A program made the translations under genes and the position numbers. Of a stretch of 64,000 bases of DNA, positions 39,232 to 47,029 are shown in pieces. The notes under the pieces are model-generated. The model had not been told where the DNA came from. It saw only the letters and a program-made list of their open reading frames with translations, and made no database searches. The stretch is taken from the IMG/VR virus record IMGVR_UViG_3300036760_000306, positions 52,458 to 116,457 of that record; one strand, given 5' to 3'. This DNA is from a virus. Position 1 is the first letter of the stretch. Each line of letters begins with the position of its first letter.

Positions 39232-40205
39232 GATTGCTCTGGGTAACCGATTGCCATCTTGATCATTTGCGTACCCCTAAGGCAGCGCAGACCTTTGGGG
39301 AGTACCTTAGGGTTGAGCAAGAGTTCGATGCCGTGGTGGTCACTGGGGATATCGCGGAAGCCCCTTCGGTCCGGGGGCTCCTGGAGAGCTTCGCTCAGGG
39401 GGTCGGAAAACAGATCTATTTTGTCCTGGGTAACCACGACCATTACCGGGGCAGTATCGCAGGTGTCGAAAAAGAGATGAGCAAGATCCTGGATCCCAAC
39501 CTCGTGTGGTTGGACCAGGCCCATGACCCCATTTTGCTCGACCCCGACACTGCCCTCGTGGGGCAGGGCGGATGGTACGACGGCCTTCTGGGTAATGCCG
39601 AGAAGTCTCGTGTCCTGCTGTCGGACTTCGCGCTGATCCAGGATCTCAGCCCGTTGTATCACGAACTGACCTGGCTCTTTGAGCACGGGGCCCGTGTGGC
39701 CCTTCTGGACAAGATCAGGACGCTGAGCAGGCAACACGCTGAGGCAGCCAAGACCAAGCTGCTTGAGGCTGTGAAGCTCCGCAAACACGTCATTTTCGCG
39801 ACCCACTACCCACCGTTCGCGGGGGCGTGCTGGCACGAGGGTGATATCTCGGATCAGCAATGGATGCCCTGGTTCACCTCGGGGGCAATGGGGGCAATGC
39901 TCGGGGAGTTGGCGGCAGAGCACCCGGACAACCGCTTCCTGGTGCTCTGCGGGCACACGCACAGCTCAGGGGTCTACGAGCACCTGCCCAACCTGCTCGT
40001 GCTGACTGGCCAAGCGGTCTACGGGGCTCCCGATGTGGCGGGGCTCTTGGCGTTACCGTTGCAGCACTGGGTGGGTAACCCAGACCGCTGTGACCGCTGT
40101 GACGACCAGGACTTCGAGGCTACCGCGATTCGTATCACCTGCAAGATATGTCAGCGAACGTGGGATCGAGGCAACGGTCCTTGGGTTCTCAACTCGGAGT
40201 CATGA
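39228..40205 (+). CDS. Calcineurin-like metallophosphoesterase
   Basis: 325 residues. Motifs in order: TDCHLDH (~7), TGDIAE (~41), LGNHDH (~65), ATHYPP (~185) and CGHTHSSG (~243), the dimetal site of the family. The C-terminus adds a CDRCDDQ..CKICQRTW zinc ribbon. Substrate unknown; nucleic-acid or nucleotide 3'/cyclic phosphate are possibilities. Confidence 0.88.
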   Translation: MRLLWVTDCHLDHLRTPKAAQTFGEYLRVEQEFDAVVVTGDIAEAPSVRGLLESFAQGVGKQIYFVLGNHDHYRGSIAGVEKEMSKILDPNLVWLDQAHDPILLDPDTALVGQGGWYDGLLGNAEKSRVLLSDFALIQDLSPLYHELTWLFEHGARVALLDKIRTLSRQHAEAAKTKLLEAVKLRKHVIFATHYPPFAGACWHEGDISDQQWMPWFTSGAMGAMLGELAAEHPDNRFLVLCGHTHSSGVYEHLPNLLVLTGQAVYGAPDVAGLLALPLQHWVGNPDRCDRCDDQDFEATAIRITCKICQRTWDRGNGPWVLNSES

Positions 40206-40368
40206 GCTACCAGGCACAGTACCGCTGTGTCCAGTGCCAGCATCGGTTCGAGATCACTCAGGGCGCTTTTGGGTGCCCACCGGGACACCCAAAAGCGGAC
40301 CCAGATACTCCGTGTGGGCGAAGCATCTCTGGGTAGAGTGGCTCAACTACCGGACCCTGTTCCCTTGA
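40202..40368 (+). CDS. Zinc-ribbon protein interrupted by a frameshift
   Basis: The ATG frame encodes CVQCQHRF..GCPPGHPK and then stops early at 40336. The next frame continues with a clearly protein-like end (RYSVWAKHLWVEWLNYRTLFP) to a TGA at 40368. One extra A in the AAAA run at 40291-40294 would join the two. I read it as one ~55-residue zinc protein broken by a homopolymer error. Confidence 0.6.
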
Positions 40369-40373
40369 AACAA

Positions 40374-40401
40374 AAGGGGCCCTGGTTGCCCAAGGCCCCT
40401 T
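40374..40401 (-). terminator. Terminator
   Basis: AAGGGGCC..GGCCCCTT hairpin followed on the minus strand by TTTTG. Ends the 40408-41406 minus-strand unit; the hairpin may also act on the plus strand. Confidence 0.65.
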
Positions 40402-40407
40402 GCTCAC

Positions 40408-40575
40408 TCAGTTCTTAGGACGCTTGTTTTCGAGCGCTACAAGATAGCGTTCATTGCGTTCAACGAGCCCCGGGAGCTTCTGGATTACGGCCAGCACTAC
40501 AGCTAGCTGGCCGTTCAAGGCGTGGTTGTGCTTGACCCAAGTCTGGGCCAAGCCGTTCGATTTTGCTCCAGGCAT
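40408..40575 (-). CDS. Small helical protein
   Basis: 55 residues (NGLAQTWVKHNHALNGQLAV.. LVERNERYLVALENK), helical. Starts 4 nt after the upstream stop and is followed by a terminator. Not recognised. Confidence 0.6.
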   Translation of the reverse strand: MPGAKSNGLAQTWVKHNHALNGQLAVVLAVIQKLPGLVERNERYLVALENKRPKN

Positions 40576-40578
40576 GGG

Positions 40579-41406
40579 TCACCTGGAAATCGTGCAACCA
40601 TGAGGTACCGAGGCGTCGAGCGTAACACGCCGATCGTTGAACTGCGTCCAAGCCTTTGTGGTCTGGTTTTGCTCAGAGATCCAGAGACGAACCACAGAGC
40701 CCGTGCGGATGTGGAAGGCTCGAACGTAGTACGTGCGACCGTCAATGTGATCGTAGCTCTCTACGACAGCGTTGTCATTCTCGAAGACCAGATGATCAAC
40801 GCCAAGGTTGTTGACTTTGGTGTTGCCAACTGCGCAGTGAAGGTTGGTCTTTTCGCCTGTGGCCTTATCAGTTCCCACGCTCGTGGGGATTAGCAAGACC
40901 ATAGGGTTGACGATGCACCGATGAACGAAGAAAGGTTTGTCCTTAGACCACTTAGAGGCGATATCCCGCACGTAAGCATGCATTTCTGCCCGAAGCTGGG
41001 AAGGGGAGCCCTTTGCCGTTGACGACAGCAAGGGCTCATTGAGATCCAGGTCTTCTAAGAACCCGTCTATCTCATCGGGCTCAGACGGCGGGGCAGCAAC
41101 AGGCTCAGACGCAACAGGTGCTGAATCACCACTCAAAGAGCCTTGAACCAGCTTTTCCACGAACTGCTTAGCAGAAGCGATTACTTCCGGCTTGGCTCCG
41201 GTCAGCGGAAGTGCCTGGAACATGGTTGCTCGGAACTCCGACATTCCAACCGCCAGCTTATCGCAATACTGCAAGCTGAAAGCCCCGTGTGTACGAGTGA
41301 ACTCAACGGGCCACTCATCGGGCGGCAACAACGAGAAGAGTCGCGCCTGACCTGGCAGGACACTCTGAGCGTACTTCGATCGCACCCCTACTGGTTCTCT
41401 AGACAT
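40579..41406 (-). CDS. Hypothetical protein behind a structured leader
   Basis: 275 residues. N-terminal globular part, an acidic Pro-rich linker (~95-130), then a beta-rich C-terminal domain (YDHIDGRTYYVRAFHI, RLWISEQNQTTKAW). Not recognised. AAGGA precedes the ATG. The 200-nt untranslated leader with three hairpins suggests tight or high-level post-transcriptional control. Confidence 0.6.
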   Translation of the reverse strand: MSREPVGVRSKYAQSVLPGQARLFSLLPPDEWPVEFTRTHGAFSLQYCDKLAVGMSEFRATMFQALPLTGAKPEVIASAKQFVEKLVQGSLSGDSAPVASEPVAAPPSEPDEIDGFLEDLDLNEPLLSSTAKGSPSQLRAEMHAYVRDIASKWSKDKPFFVHRCIVNPMVLLIPTSVGTDKATGEKTNLHCAVGNTKVNNLGVDHLVFENDNAVVESYDHIDGRTYYVRAFHIRTGSVVRLWISEQNQTTKAWTQFNDRRVTLDASVPHGCTISR

Positions 41407-41429
41407 AACGGTATCCTTTCACGCCCACG

Positions 41430-41609
41430 CTTAAGCGCAGAGCATTGGTTGACGATCACGAACGAGGCATTGGGAATTCGATCCGGTAGGCAAACAACAC
41501 CTACGTTTCACGAGCGGGCACTGAGAATTCGATTCGTTAAGTGTAGGCAAAACTGCACCCACACTTTATCGCAAGAGGGAACACCACTTGCGATAAGCCC
41601 CTGTACACC
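41430..41609 (-). ncRNA. Structured 5' leader with three hairpins and direct repeats
   Basis: Between a GGTGTA element (41604-41609, minus) and the 41406 start. Hairpins: perfect 10-bp stem TTATCGCAAG/CTTGCGATAA (41566-41596); AAGTGT..ACACTT with inner GG/CC (41539-41566); GTAGG..CCTAC (41486-41504). Two direct repeats of ~27 bp (ACGA-CG-GGCA-TG-GAATTCGAT-CG) start at 41458 and 41510, and a weaker third lies near 41611. It could be a cis-regulatory RNA or, alternatively, a DNA site such as an origin. Confidence 0.55.
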
Positions 41610-41680
41610 AACGAAATGCGAATCTCGAACGAAAACGACCAGGCCCGGTACGAATTCGGAAAGCCTTTGTACCGGCTGGT

Positions 41681-41887
41681 TCAGGCCTTCACGGTTGTCG
41701 GGAATCCGTTGACGGTGATCCGAAAAGCCGCTGTCAGGATGGCGGCTTGCACCGCCGGGGGAACCGCGATATCCAGTTCCCGCATGGCTTGGTTCAAGGC
41801 ATCCCCGTAGCGAAGCCCGGCGTCTTTCAAGACCAAATTGACCACTCGCTCCAAGACGGGAGCGTACTGCGTCAGGACTTCACACAT
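41681..41887 (-). CDS. Small helical protein
   Basis: 68 residues, all helix (ERVVNLVLKDAGLRYGDALNQAMREL.. PPAVQAAILTAAF). Not recognised. Divergent from the next gene. Confidence 0.6.
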   Translation of the reverse strand: MCEVLTQYAPVLERVVNLVLKDAGLRYGDALNQAMRELDIAVPPAVQAAILTAAFRITVNGFPTTVKA

Positions 41888-41898
41888 TAGGGCTCTCC

Positions 41899-42156
41899 AT
41901 GGGTAATGTGAAAATTACAGGCCGCATCCCGGCACTTCAAACTTGCGTAACCCAGCAGTGGTCCGCCGGTCAACAACTGGGTAGCAAGAGCTGGAAGACT
42001 CATCGCAGACTAATGGGGACCGTAGCATTCGATGCACAGGCCGCCAAAGGGACCACGCAAGCCGTGCGTGTCATGGTGTTAAAACCTGACGGGACGATGC
42101 TGCGTGACGAACTCCTCCACACCTTCCCTTCTGATATCTACGCAATAGGCTCTTGA
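41899..42156 (+). CDS. Small hypothetical protein
   Basis: 85 residues, beta-rich second half (GTVAFDAQ.. AVRVMVLKPDGTMLRDEL). Not recognised. Confidence 0.6.
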   Translation: MGNVKITGRIPALQTCVTQQWSAGQQLGSKSWKTHRRLMGTVAFDAQAAKGTTQAVRVMVLKPDGTMLRDELLHTFPSDIYAIGS

Positions 42157-42223
42157 CGTTTCGTGGTACGCGGTGTACTGGTCGGTGTAGCTGGTACTTC
42201 AACCCAAACATCAGGAACCGCCC

Positions 42224-42709
42224 GTGAGCGAAAAAACCCTTGCCTCGAAGCTGAGAGAAATTCGTGCCCTCAAGTCCAAAGGATCGGACTTCGAGGTGCA
42301 GACCATGTACGAGATCCTTGCCTTGGAGAAGGCATCGGTTCTCTGGCGTGTTGACGGTACCGAGACGTTTACCTCGGTGCTCAAGCAAGAAGCTGGGATC
42401 TGCACCCCGACTCGATTCAAGGCATTCAAGAAGGCCGTCGCGTGCTTTTCGCAGGCCACGATCGAAAGGCTCGGTGTGCCGTGCGTGTGCCTGCTTGCGG
42501 TCCAGAACCAGAGCGTCCGAGCAAAGCTGCTGAAGGCAGCACTCGCGTTCCGGACAGAGAAGGGGACCGAGCCGACCTACCAGTACATCTCGCGCTTCTT
42601 GGCCAAGCCTAAGAATGACCTGCCTTCACGGGCTCGCCTGCTCAAATACGTCGATGTGCTCAGAGCTGAGATCAAAAGTCTCGGTGGGCGCGTCCCGATG
42701 ATGGAATAA
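42224..42709 (+). CDS. Hypothetical helical protein
   Basis: 161 residues, GTG start with AGGA 7 nt upstream. Helical; ALEKASVLWRVDGTETFTSVL and two Cys. Two GGTGTA elements lie in the preceding gap (~42172, ~42183). Leads into the winged-helix gene. Confidence 0.6.
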   Translation: MSEKTLASKLREIRALKSKGSDFEVQTMYEILALEKASVLWRVDGTETFTSVLKQEAGICTPTRFKAFKKAVACFSQATIERLGVPCVCLLAVQNQSVRAKLLKAALAFRTEKGTEPTYQYISRFLAKPKNDLPSRARLLKYVDVLRAEIKSLGGRVPMME

Positions 42710-42729
42710 CCTCAAGGAGATCAGATCAG

Positions 42730-43491
42730 ATGAAAAGCAACGAACTCAAGTTCCTACTGGGCCTGCACACTGGAATCAACAAAGGGTGCGAGGTCCTCGG
42801 TGTCGATCGCTCAGCCTTCATGGCCACCCTGACACGGTTTATCGAGACCGTCAGTCTCGGGATTGAAATGGGGCTCAAAATGAAGGGCAAGCCTACCCCT
42901 CTGATCACCAAGGTTGCCAAGGGCACGGTTGCCAAGAAGGGCAAGACCACTTTCTCAGATCGTATGGTGCAGATCATGGGTTCTGCGACCATGACGTCTG
43001 AGGAGATCGCGGCAGCGGTCCTCAAGAGGGGCGACGCCCCTAAGAGCGAAAACCTTCGCGCCTACATCAGCACCACGCTGTCCGCCTCGAAGACGAACGG
43101 CAAGAAGACGTTTACGGCCGCCAAGCGTGGCCATTACTTCGTGACCGCCACGAAGAAGAAAAACGCGAAGGGTGCAGCCCCCAAGGCCCCCAAGGCCCCC
43201 AAGACCAAGGGTAAATCGGCGGACTTGCACCGGGCTGACAAGGTCCGCACAAGCATCAATGCGGTTCTGGCCAAGGGCGGCGTGATGGGCCTCGGAGAGA
43301 TCACCAAGGCAGCGAAAGCAAGCCTCATTGGACTCAATGACCCAAGCAAAACGGTGTGGACCATCATCTCCAAGAGCCCTGACATCGAAAAGGTGAAGCC
43401 CGGCTTCTACCGCTTGAAGGGCAAGAAGAAGGCCGTGACGAACGGTAAGACCAAGAGCCAGGCCACCCCTGTACTGACGACCCTGAACTAG
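42730..43491 (+). CDS. Histone-like protein with two winged-helix repeats
   Basis: 253 residues, very Lys-rich. An N-terminal helical domain, then two winged-helix units (MVQIMGSATMTSEEIAAAVL.. GHYFVT and VRTSINAVLAKGGVMGLGEI.. GFYRLKG) joined by an APKAPKAPK basic linker. Looks like a DNA-packaging or nucleoid protein reminiscent of linker histones. GGAGA lies upstream. Not assignable to a named family. Confidence 0.65.
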   Translation: MKSNELKFLLGLHTGINKGCEVLGVDRSAFMATLTRFIETVSLGIEMGLKMKGKPTPLITKVAKGTVAKKGKTTFSDRMVQIMGSATMTSEEIAAAVLKRGDAPKSENLRAYISTTLSASKTNGKKTFTAAKRGHYFVTATKKKNAKGAAPKAPKAPKTKGKSADLHRADKVRTSINAVLAKGGVMGLGEITKAAKASLIGLNDPSKTVWTIISKSPDIEKVKPGFYRLKGKKKAVTNGKTKSQATPVLTTLN

Positions 43492-44554
43492 CGGGCCGCA
43501 GTGGTGGCGAGAAAGCGTTCCAGCACCGTGTGGGCAGTCTTGTCCTTTACGGTGGGCTCTTTCATCGAATTGAGGACCTCTGCGAAGTCCTCATCGGTGA
43601 GCTGATCAATCTCTTTGGCCACAGCAGCCATCACGAGCTGGGCCATCGCTTCATCAGCGGCACCATCGTCTTTCTTCTCGGAGGCAATGATCTCAATCAA
43701 GTGAGCTATGCCGTGCCCAACGTGTCCCATCTCATTCAGTAGGTGCAGGTTACCAAGGGACTTCTTCACGGATTTCAGCGCTACGTGCTGAGCCAAGCCC
43801 TTGGTGAACAACCCGGCGGCGACCAAAGGGCCAGAAGCGGCGAAGGCAGCGGCGGCAGCGCCGATCGCCATATGGGTAGCTACCTCTTTGAAAGCAGCCT
43901 TTTGCTTCTTGGTCATCTTGCCGCCAGACAGTACGGCCTTAACGCCCTGCGATGCAGTCTTGTATTCGTGGACCTCATGTTTGGCGGTATCCACGAGGCT
44001 TGAGAGCACCTTCTTGGGGGCCTTCACCAGAGCGTCCTTAGCCTCACCCAGCGCCCTTTTCCGGAATTCACGTTCCCGAAGAAGTGCTTGACCGCTTTCG
44101 GGGCCGCTTCCACGAACTTTGTGGCGGACTCTGAGAGCCCTTTGAACCTAGCCTTCCACGAGTCGAACTTGCCAGCAGGCTTCGCCTGTGGGGCCTCTGG
44201 AGCCTTTGCTTTGGCTGGCGGGGGCGGTGGGGCCTTTGGCTGAGCCTTCGCCTCTGGCTTGGCTTCGGGCTTCTTCTTGGCCTTGTCCGGGATGGGTGGC
44301 GGAGTGCTCTTGGCACCAGCGGGCGGCGGCTGCTGCTTTGGCGTCGTCTTCCCAGCAGGCGGCGGGGGCGGAGCCTTGGGCTGCTTCTTGCCCCCGGGCT
44401 TCTCATCCGGACCGCCTTTGGCCTTGTCCTCGTTGACCGAGTGCTGGGTCTTATCAGCATCCGGGTGAGCCTTAAGGTACTCGTTCAAGGCCTTGTCGGA
44501 GGGGAACTCCTTGGCTTCACGATACCTGTACGCGACTCGTGCTGCGAGACCCAT
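43488..44554 (-). CDS. Polyvalent-type internal protein interrupted by a frameshift
   Basis: Two overlapping frames read as one protein. The first (44554 to ~44070) starts GLAARVAYRYREA, has YLKAHPDADKTQHSV and a long Pro/Lys/Ala linker. The second (~44070 to 43488) is open upstream of its nominal start (RALGEAKDALVKAPKKV) and continues into a membrane-like IGAAAAAFAASGPLVAAGLF and GHVGHGIAHL, ending VLERFLATTAAR. One missing base near 44068-44076 joins them. The make-up matches polyvalent virion proteins; function inferred. Confidence 0.65.
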
Positions 44555-44601
44555 GCAGACACAAAAGCATCGAAGGAATTTCCTTGTACTCCCACAAGGG
44601 T

Positions 44602-44937
44602 ATGACGACCAAGGTTGCCAGGACCGTAGAACGGGACATGCAATACCTCCCGGACATCCGTGAGCTGGAGGGCTTGATTGGAGACTACCGCAGCCTTCGA
44701 CAAGACACCCAACGGGTGGTCCAGCGGCTCAAGTCCAAGGGTCAAGTCGGTGAAGCGGTCTACGAGGCTTTGAACGGAGCTGAGGGCGATGTATCGGTCT
44801 TCGATCTACTGTCCGCTGCGGTAGAGGGCACGCAACGCCTGGATTCGTTTTCACTCAAGGACGCTGTGGATGCTCTGAATGAAGGCGAGATCCACACGGC
44901 AGCCACGCGGCGGCGGTACAGCTACGACCGCCGCTGA
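44602..44937 (+). CDS. Hypothetical protein with KVART start
   Basis: 111 residues from ATG 44602; helical, ending in basic TRRRYSYDRR. The start TTKVARTVERDMQYL loosely resembles the VAxR peptide. Not recognised. Confidence 0.6.
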   Translation: MTTKVARTVERDMQYLPDIRELEGLIGDYRSLRQDTQRVVQRLKSKGQVGEAVYEALNGAEGDVSVFDLLSAAVEGTQRLDSFSLKDAVDALNEGEIHTAATRRRYSYDRR

Positions 44938-44945
44938 AGCAATCC

Positions 44946-45377
44946 TTACGCGGATACCTGGTTGGGGGCTTGTGCCAGAAGCCAGCGCTCGATCTCTTCC
45001 CCGGTCAGCTCCCACCCCTCGTAAGGCAGCCGAGCCACCACACGGGACTTGAACTTCTGAAAGTACCGAACAGCAAGGTACTCGTGAAGTTGTAATCCAA
45101 GGCGTTCTTCTTCGGGCGGAAGCACGCTGATCCCCAACGCTGCCAGTACCGCCACATGGTTCTCGGGGTCGATCAAGTGCGAGACCAAGATGGCCAACGC
45201 TGTCTGCGCTGGACCTGATCCGCTAAAACCCCACTCGAAACCCGAGGGACTCTTGTTCGCCAGGTCAAGCCGGGGATCCAACGCCCAAACCCCCGTGTTC
45301 AAGTCCTCTACAGAAATCGTGCAGACCTGCGTCATAGGGTTCCGACGACCCGTGTACTTAAAGTAAGCTCTAGACAT
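44946..45377 (-). CDS. DUF6166-like protein
   Basis: 143 residues. GFEWGFSGSGPAQTALAILVSHL followed by YFQKFKSRVVARL and W.LT.EEIERWL is a pattern I associate with DUF6166, a small family in phages and plasmids of unknown function. Overlaps the preceding zinc-protein end by 8 bp. Confidence 0.7.
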   Translation of the reverse strand: MSRAYFKYTGRRNPMTQVCTISVEDLNTGVWALDPRLDLANKSPSGFEWGFSGSGPAQTALAILVSHLIDPENHVAVLAALGISVLPPEEERLGLQLHEYLAVRYFQKFKSRVVARLPYEGWELTGEEIERWLLAQAPNQVSA

Positions 45378-45718
45378 TCTTCAACGCTCCCTCGATCAGC
45401 TTGAGGCACCGCTTGCAGTTAACCTCGTCTTCGTTGGTGGTCAAATTTTTGTACGATCTTCCTCGGGAGAATCGAGAGCTTGCGTCATCGGCTTCACAAG
45501 ACCGGTTCGCATGTAGAGCTTGAACCCCTCTTTCTCAAACCGCTTACCCAAGTCCTCGACCGCCCGCCCCAAGACCTTCTCCAGGAGTTCCGTGTCCGAG
45601 ATCTTGGCGCTTGTGGCAAAAACGACAGTTCAACGGACATCGGGACCTGCAAGTCCTGGATGCCTTCGTCAGCCTCAAACCGTTTCAAGAGCGGCCGTTT
45701 TCGATCCCCGTTCTTCAT
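45370..45718 (-). CDS. Zinc protein split over three frames
   Basis: The ATG frame gives KNGDRKRPLLKRFEADEG..PMSVELSF. After a 5-base A/T run (45618-45622) the good sequence moves to another frame (FATSAKISDTELLEKVLG.. FEKEGFKLYMRTGLVKPM). After a second 5-base run (45446-45450) it moves again to LTTNEDEVNCKRCLKLIEG and a TAG at 45370. Adding one base to each run restores a single ~115-residue protein with a CxxCL ribbon. Alternatively the last part is a separate zinc protein. Confidence 0.6.
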
Positions 45719-45894
45719 CGGCCGTACTTGCGGTCCAGGTAGTCCCCGTCGTCATCGGGCTCAGGGATCGGTTCTTCCGCCACCTTGGGCATCCGTTGCT
45801 GGAGCCAATCGGCAGCGTCGTAAAGGCCGTTCTGGTTTGCCAACCCAAGAAGCGTTTGGAGTTGGTCCGTGACTGAGCGTTGATCTGGCATCAT
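45715..45894 (-). CDS. Small acidic protein
   Basis: 59 residues (QLQTLLGLANQNGLYDAADWLQQRMPKV, then acidic PEPDDDGDYLD). Starts exactly 5 nt after the class A promoter 9-mer, and its stop overlaps the next ATG. This helical type is common in phages; function unknown. Confidence 0.7.
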   Translation of the reverse strand: MMPDQRSVTDQLQTLLGLANQNGLYDAADWLQQRMPKVAEEPIPEPDDDGDYLDRKYGR

Positions 45895-45899
45895 GGTGT

Positions 45900-45927
45900 T
45901 ACTACACCGTGGCTCAGGGAAACTCTA
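45900..45927 (-). promoter_or_regulatory. Phage promoter, class A (minus)
   Basis: TAGAG, 14 nt, GGTGTAGTA, 5 nt, ATG 45894. Forms a near-perfect inverted repeat with the divergent copy at 45968-45995. Confidence 0.75.
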
Positions 45928-45967
45928 GTGTTCCGGTGGAATTCAGCCTGGGAGGTTGAAAGCAGAC

Positions 45968-45995
45968 TAGAGTTTCCCGACGCTCCGGTGTAGTA
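45968..45995 (+). promoter_or_regulatory. Phage promoter, class A (plus)
   Basis: TAGAG (45968-45972), 14 nt, GGTGTAGTA (45987-45995), 5 nt, ATG 46001. Mirror image of the minus-strand copy. Confidence 0.75.
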
Positions 45996-46000
45996 CCAAC

Positions 46001-46279
46001 ATGTACCGCACCACCGAAGAACTGGCAACGGACCTCGTGGACGACGATCGCACCTCGTTCACGTTCACGGAAGCAGACGAGTTGGCTAAGACGCTTCAGG
46101 TTTCAACCGCCAAGGTGATCCGTGATCTCAAGGCGTACGGGTTGACCTACTGTGGTCGTCCGAACGAAAAGTCGGTTCGCGGGTTCACCTCGAACTCGCA
46201 TGATCGCTGGAGCGGCAATCCGTGCAGCGGTGGATCAGGGTGGGAACAAGTTACGGGGTTTGCGGGTCAGGAAGGCTAA
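46001..46279 (+). CDS. Small HTH-type phage protein
   Basis: 92 residues. TFTEADELAKTLQVSTAKVIRDLKAYG is a helix-turn-helix; the second half (SVRGFTSNSHDRW..GGSG..GFAG) is a Gly/Ser-rich tail I recognise from small phage proteins of unknown role. Leaderless start after the class A promoter. Confidence 0.72.
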   Translation: MYRTTEELATDLVDDDRTSFTFTEADELAKTLQVSTAKVIRDLKAYGLTYCGRPNEKSVRGFTSNSHDRWSGNPCSGGSGWEQVTGFAGQEG

Positions 46280-46280
46280 T

Positions 46281-46406
46281 ATGACGGCCGAAGTGTCCAA
46301 CGTGTGGTCGCTCTGGAGCCCCATGCCCTGGGTCTGCGCAAATGGTCTTGGCTTTGGTGCTGTTATGCGCTACAAAGCGAAAAAGGGTGGGTTTGAGGCG
46401 AGGTAG
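46281..46406 (+). CDS. Possible 41-residue ORF
   Basis: Starts 1 nt after the preceding stop and encodes a Trp-rich peptide (NVWSLWSPMPWVC) ending inside the left arm of the long hairpin. The sequence may be constrained mainly by the RNA; low confidence as a protein. Confidence 0.3.
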   Translation: MTAEVSNVWSLWSPMPWVCANGLGFGAVMRYKAKKGGFEAR

Positions 46407-46468
46407 TGACCCAGGGTTGAGACACCCCCCGTCTTGGCCGGTCGCTATCTCGCCTCAAACCTACCCTT
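46383..46468 (+). ncRNA. Very long RNA hairpin
   Basis: Outer stem of 29 bp (46383-46411 with 46440-46468) and inner stem of 9 bp (46415-46423 with 46431-46439), separated only by a 3-nt bulge (46412-46414), closed by a 7-nt C-rich loop. All six departures from Watson-Crick pairing are G-U wobbles when read as plus-strand RNA and would be A-C clashes on the other strand, so RNA pairing on this strand appears selected. No T-run follows. Could be a stable small RNA, processing site or decoy. Confidence 0.7.
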
Positions 46469-46524
46469 GACACACGCCGTCAAACAAGTACGCGCCATGT
46501 GACCGTGAAAGCGTAGGGCTGAAG

Positions 46525-46713
46525 ATGGACGACCCAAACCAAATATGCGTTCGATGCAAAGAGCCTCTCAGCGCACACGATGAAGCCATGAGAAGTACGT
46601 ATCTTCGTTCTTGGGGGCCACTCCACATGGTCCGCCGCGAAACGATTCTGATCTGTCCAACCGCGCAGTTTTTGGCGGAACCCGTTGAGGACGCCGCAGC
46701 AAAGAACACATGA
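46525..46713 (+). CDS. Small Cys-containing protein
   Basis: 62 residues: ICVRCKEPLSAHDEAM at the start, with a further Cys later; probable half zinc ribbon. Weak GAAG precedes the ATG. Confidence 0.6.
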   Translation: MDDPNQICVRCKEPLSAHDEAMRSTYLRSWGPLHMVRRETILICPTAQFLAEPVEDAAAKNT

Positions 46714-46801
46714 TATTCGCCCCAAGCCGATCAAACCCGAAGTCAAGATCGTCTTGACAACCTCCGGTCCCATACCTTGGGATTTAGACGACGGGGACTG
46801 A
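46685..46801 (+). CDS. Possible small protein ending PWDLDDGD
   Basis: A TTG start gives 38 residues with protein-like IRPKPIKPEVKIVLTTSG and an acidic end similar to the recurring C-terminal peptide. It could also be a frameshifted continuation of the 46525 protein. Confidence 0.35.
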   Translation: MRTPQQRTHDIRPKPIKPEVKIVLTTSGPIPWDLDDGD

Positions 46802-46804
46802 AGC

Positions 46805-47002
46805 ATGATCACTATAAAACCACGGCCGCCAGTCGTTCTACCCACACCCTCTGAAAACCGCGAAATTATGTTCCGCGACCACGATGACAAGATCAAGATC
46901 AAGAACCATTTAGGTGAGGTTCGGGAAGCCACTGCGGAAGAAATAGCCGACGTTGAACGAGCGCTAAAGCTGAAAATACTTAAGCCGCACGTCGGCCCAT
47001 AA
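46805..47002 (+). CDS. Small charged protein
   Basis: 65 residues, Pro-rich start then charged helix (ATAEEIADVERALKLK). Not recognised; operon member before pth2. Confidence 0.6.
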   Translation: MITIKPRPPVVLPTPSENREIMFRDHDDKIKIKNHLGEVREATAEEIADVERALKLKILKPHVGP

Positions 47003-47029
47003 AGCCGCTCTCCGAAAGCCGAAACGATT

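Noticed and set aside
39150-39962. 270-codon minus-strand frame
   Set aside because: Antisense to the metallophosphoesterase, whose motifs are complete.
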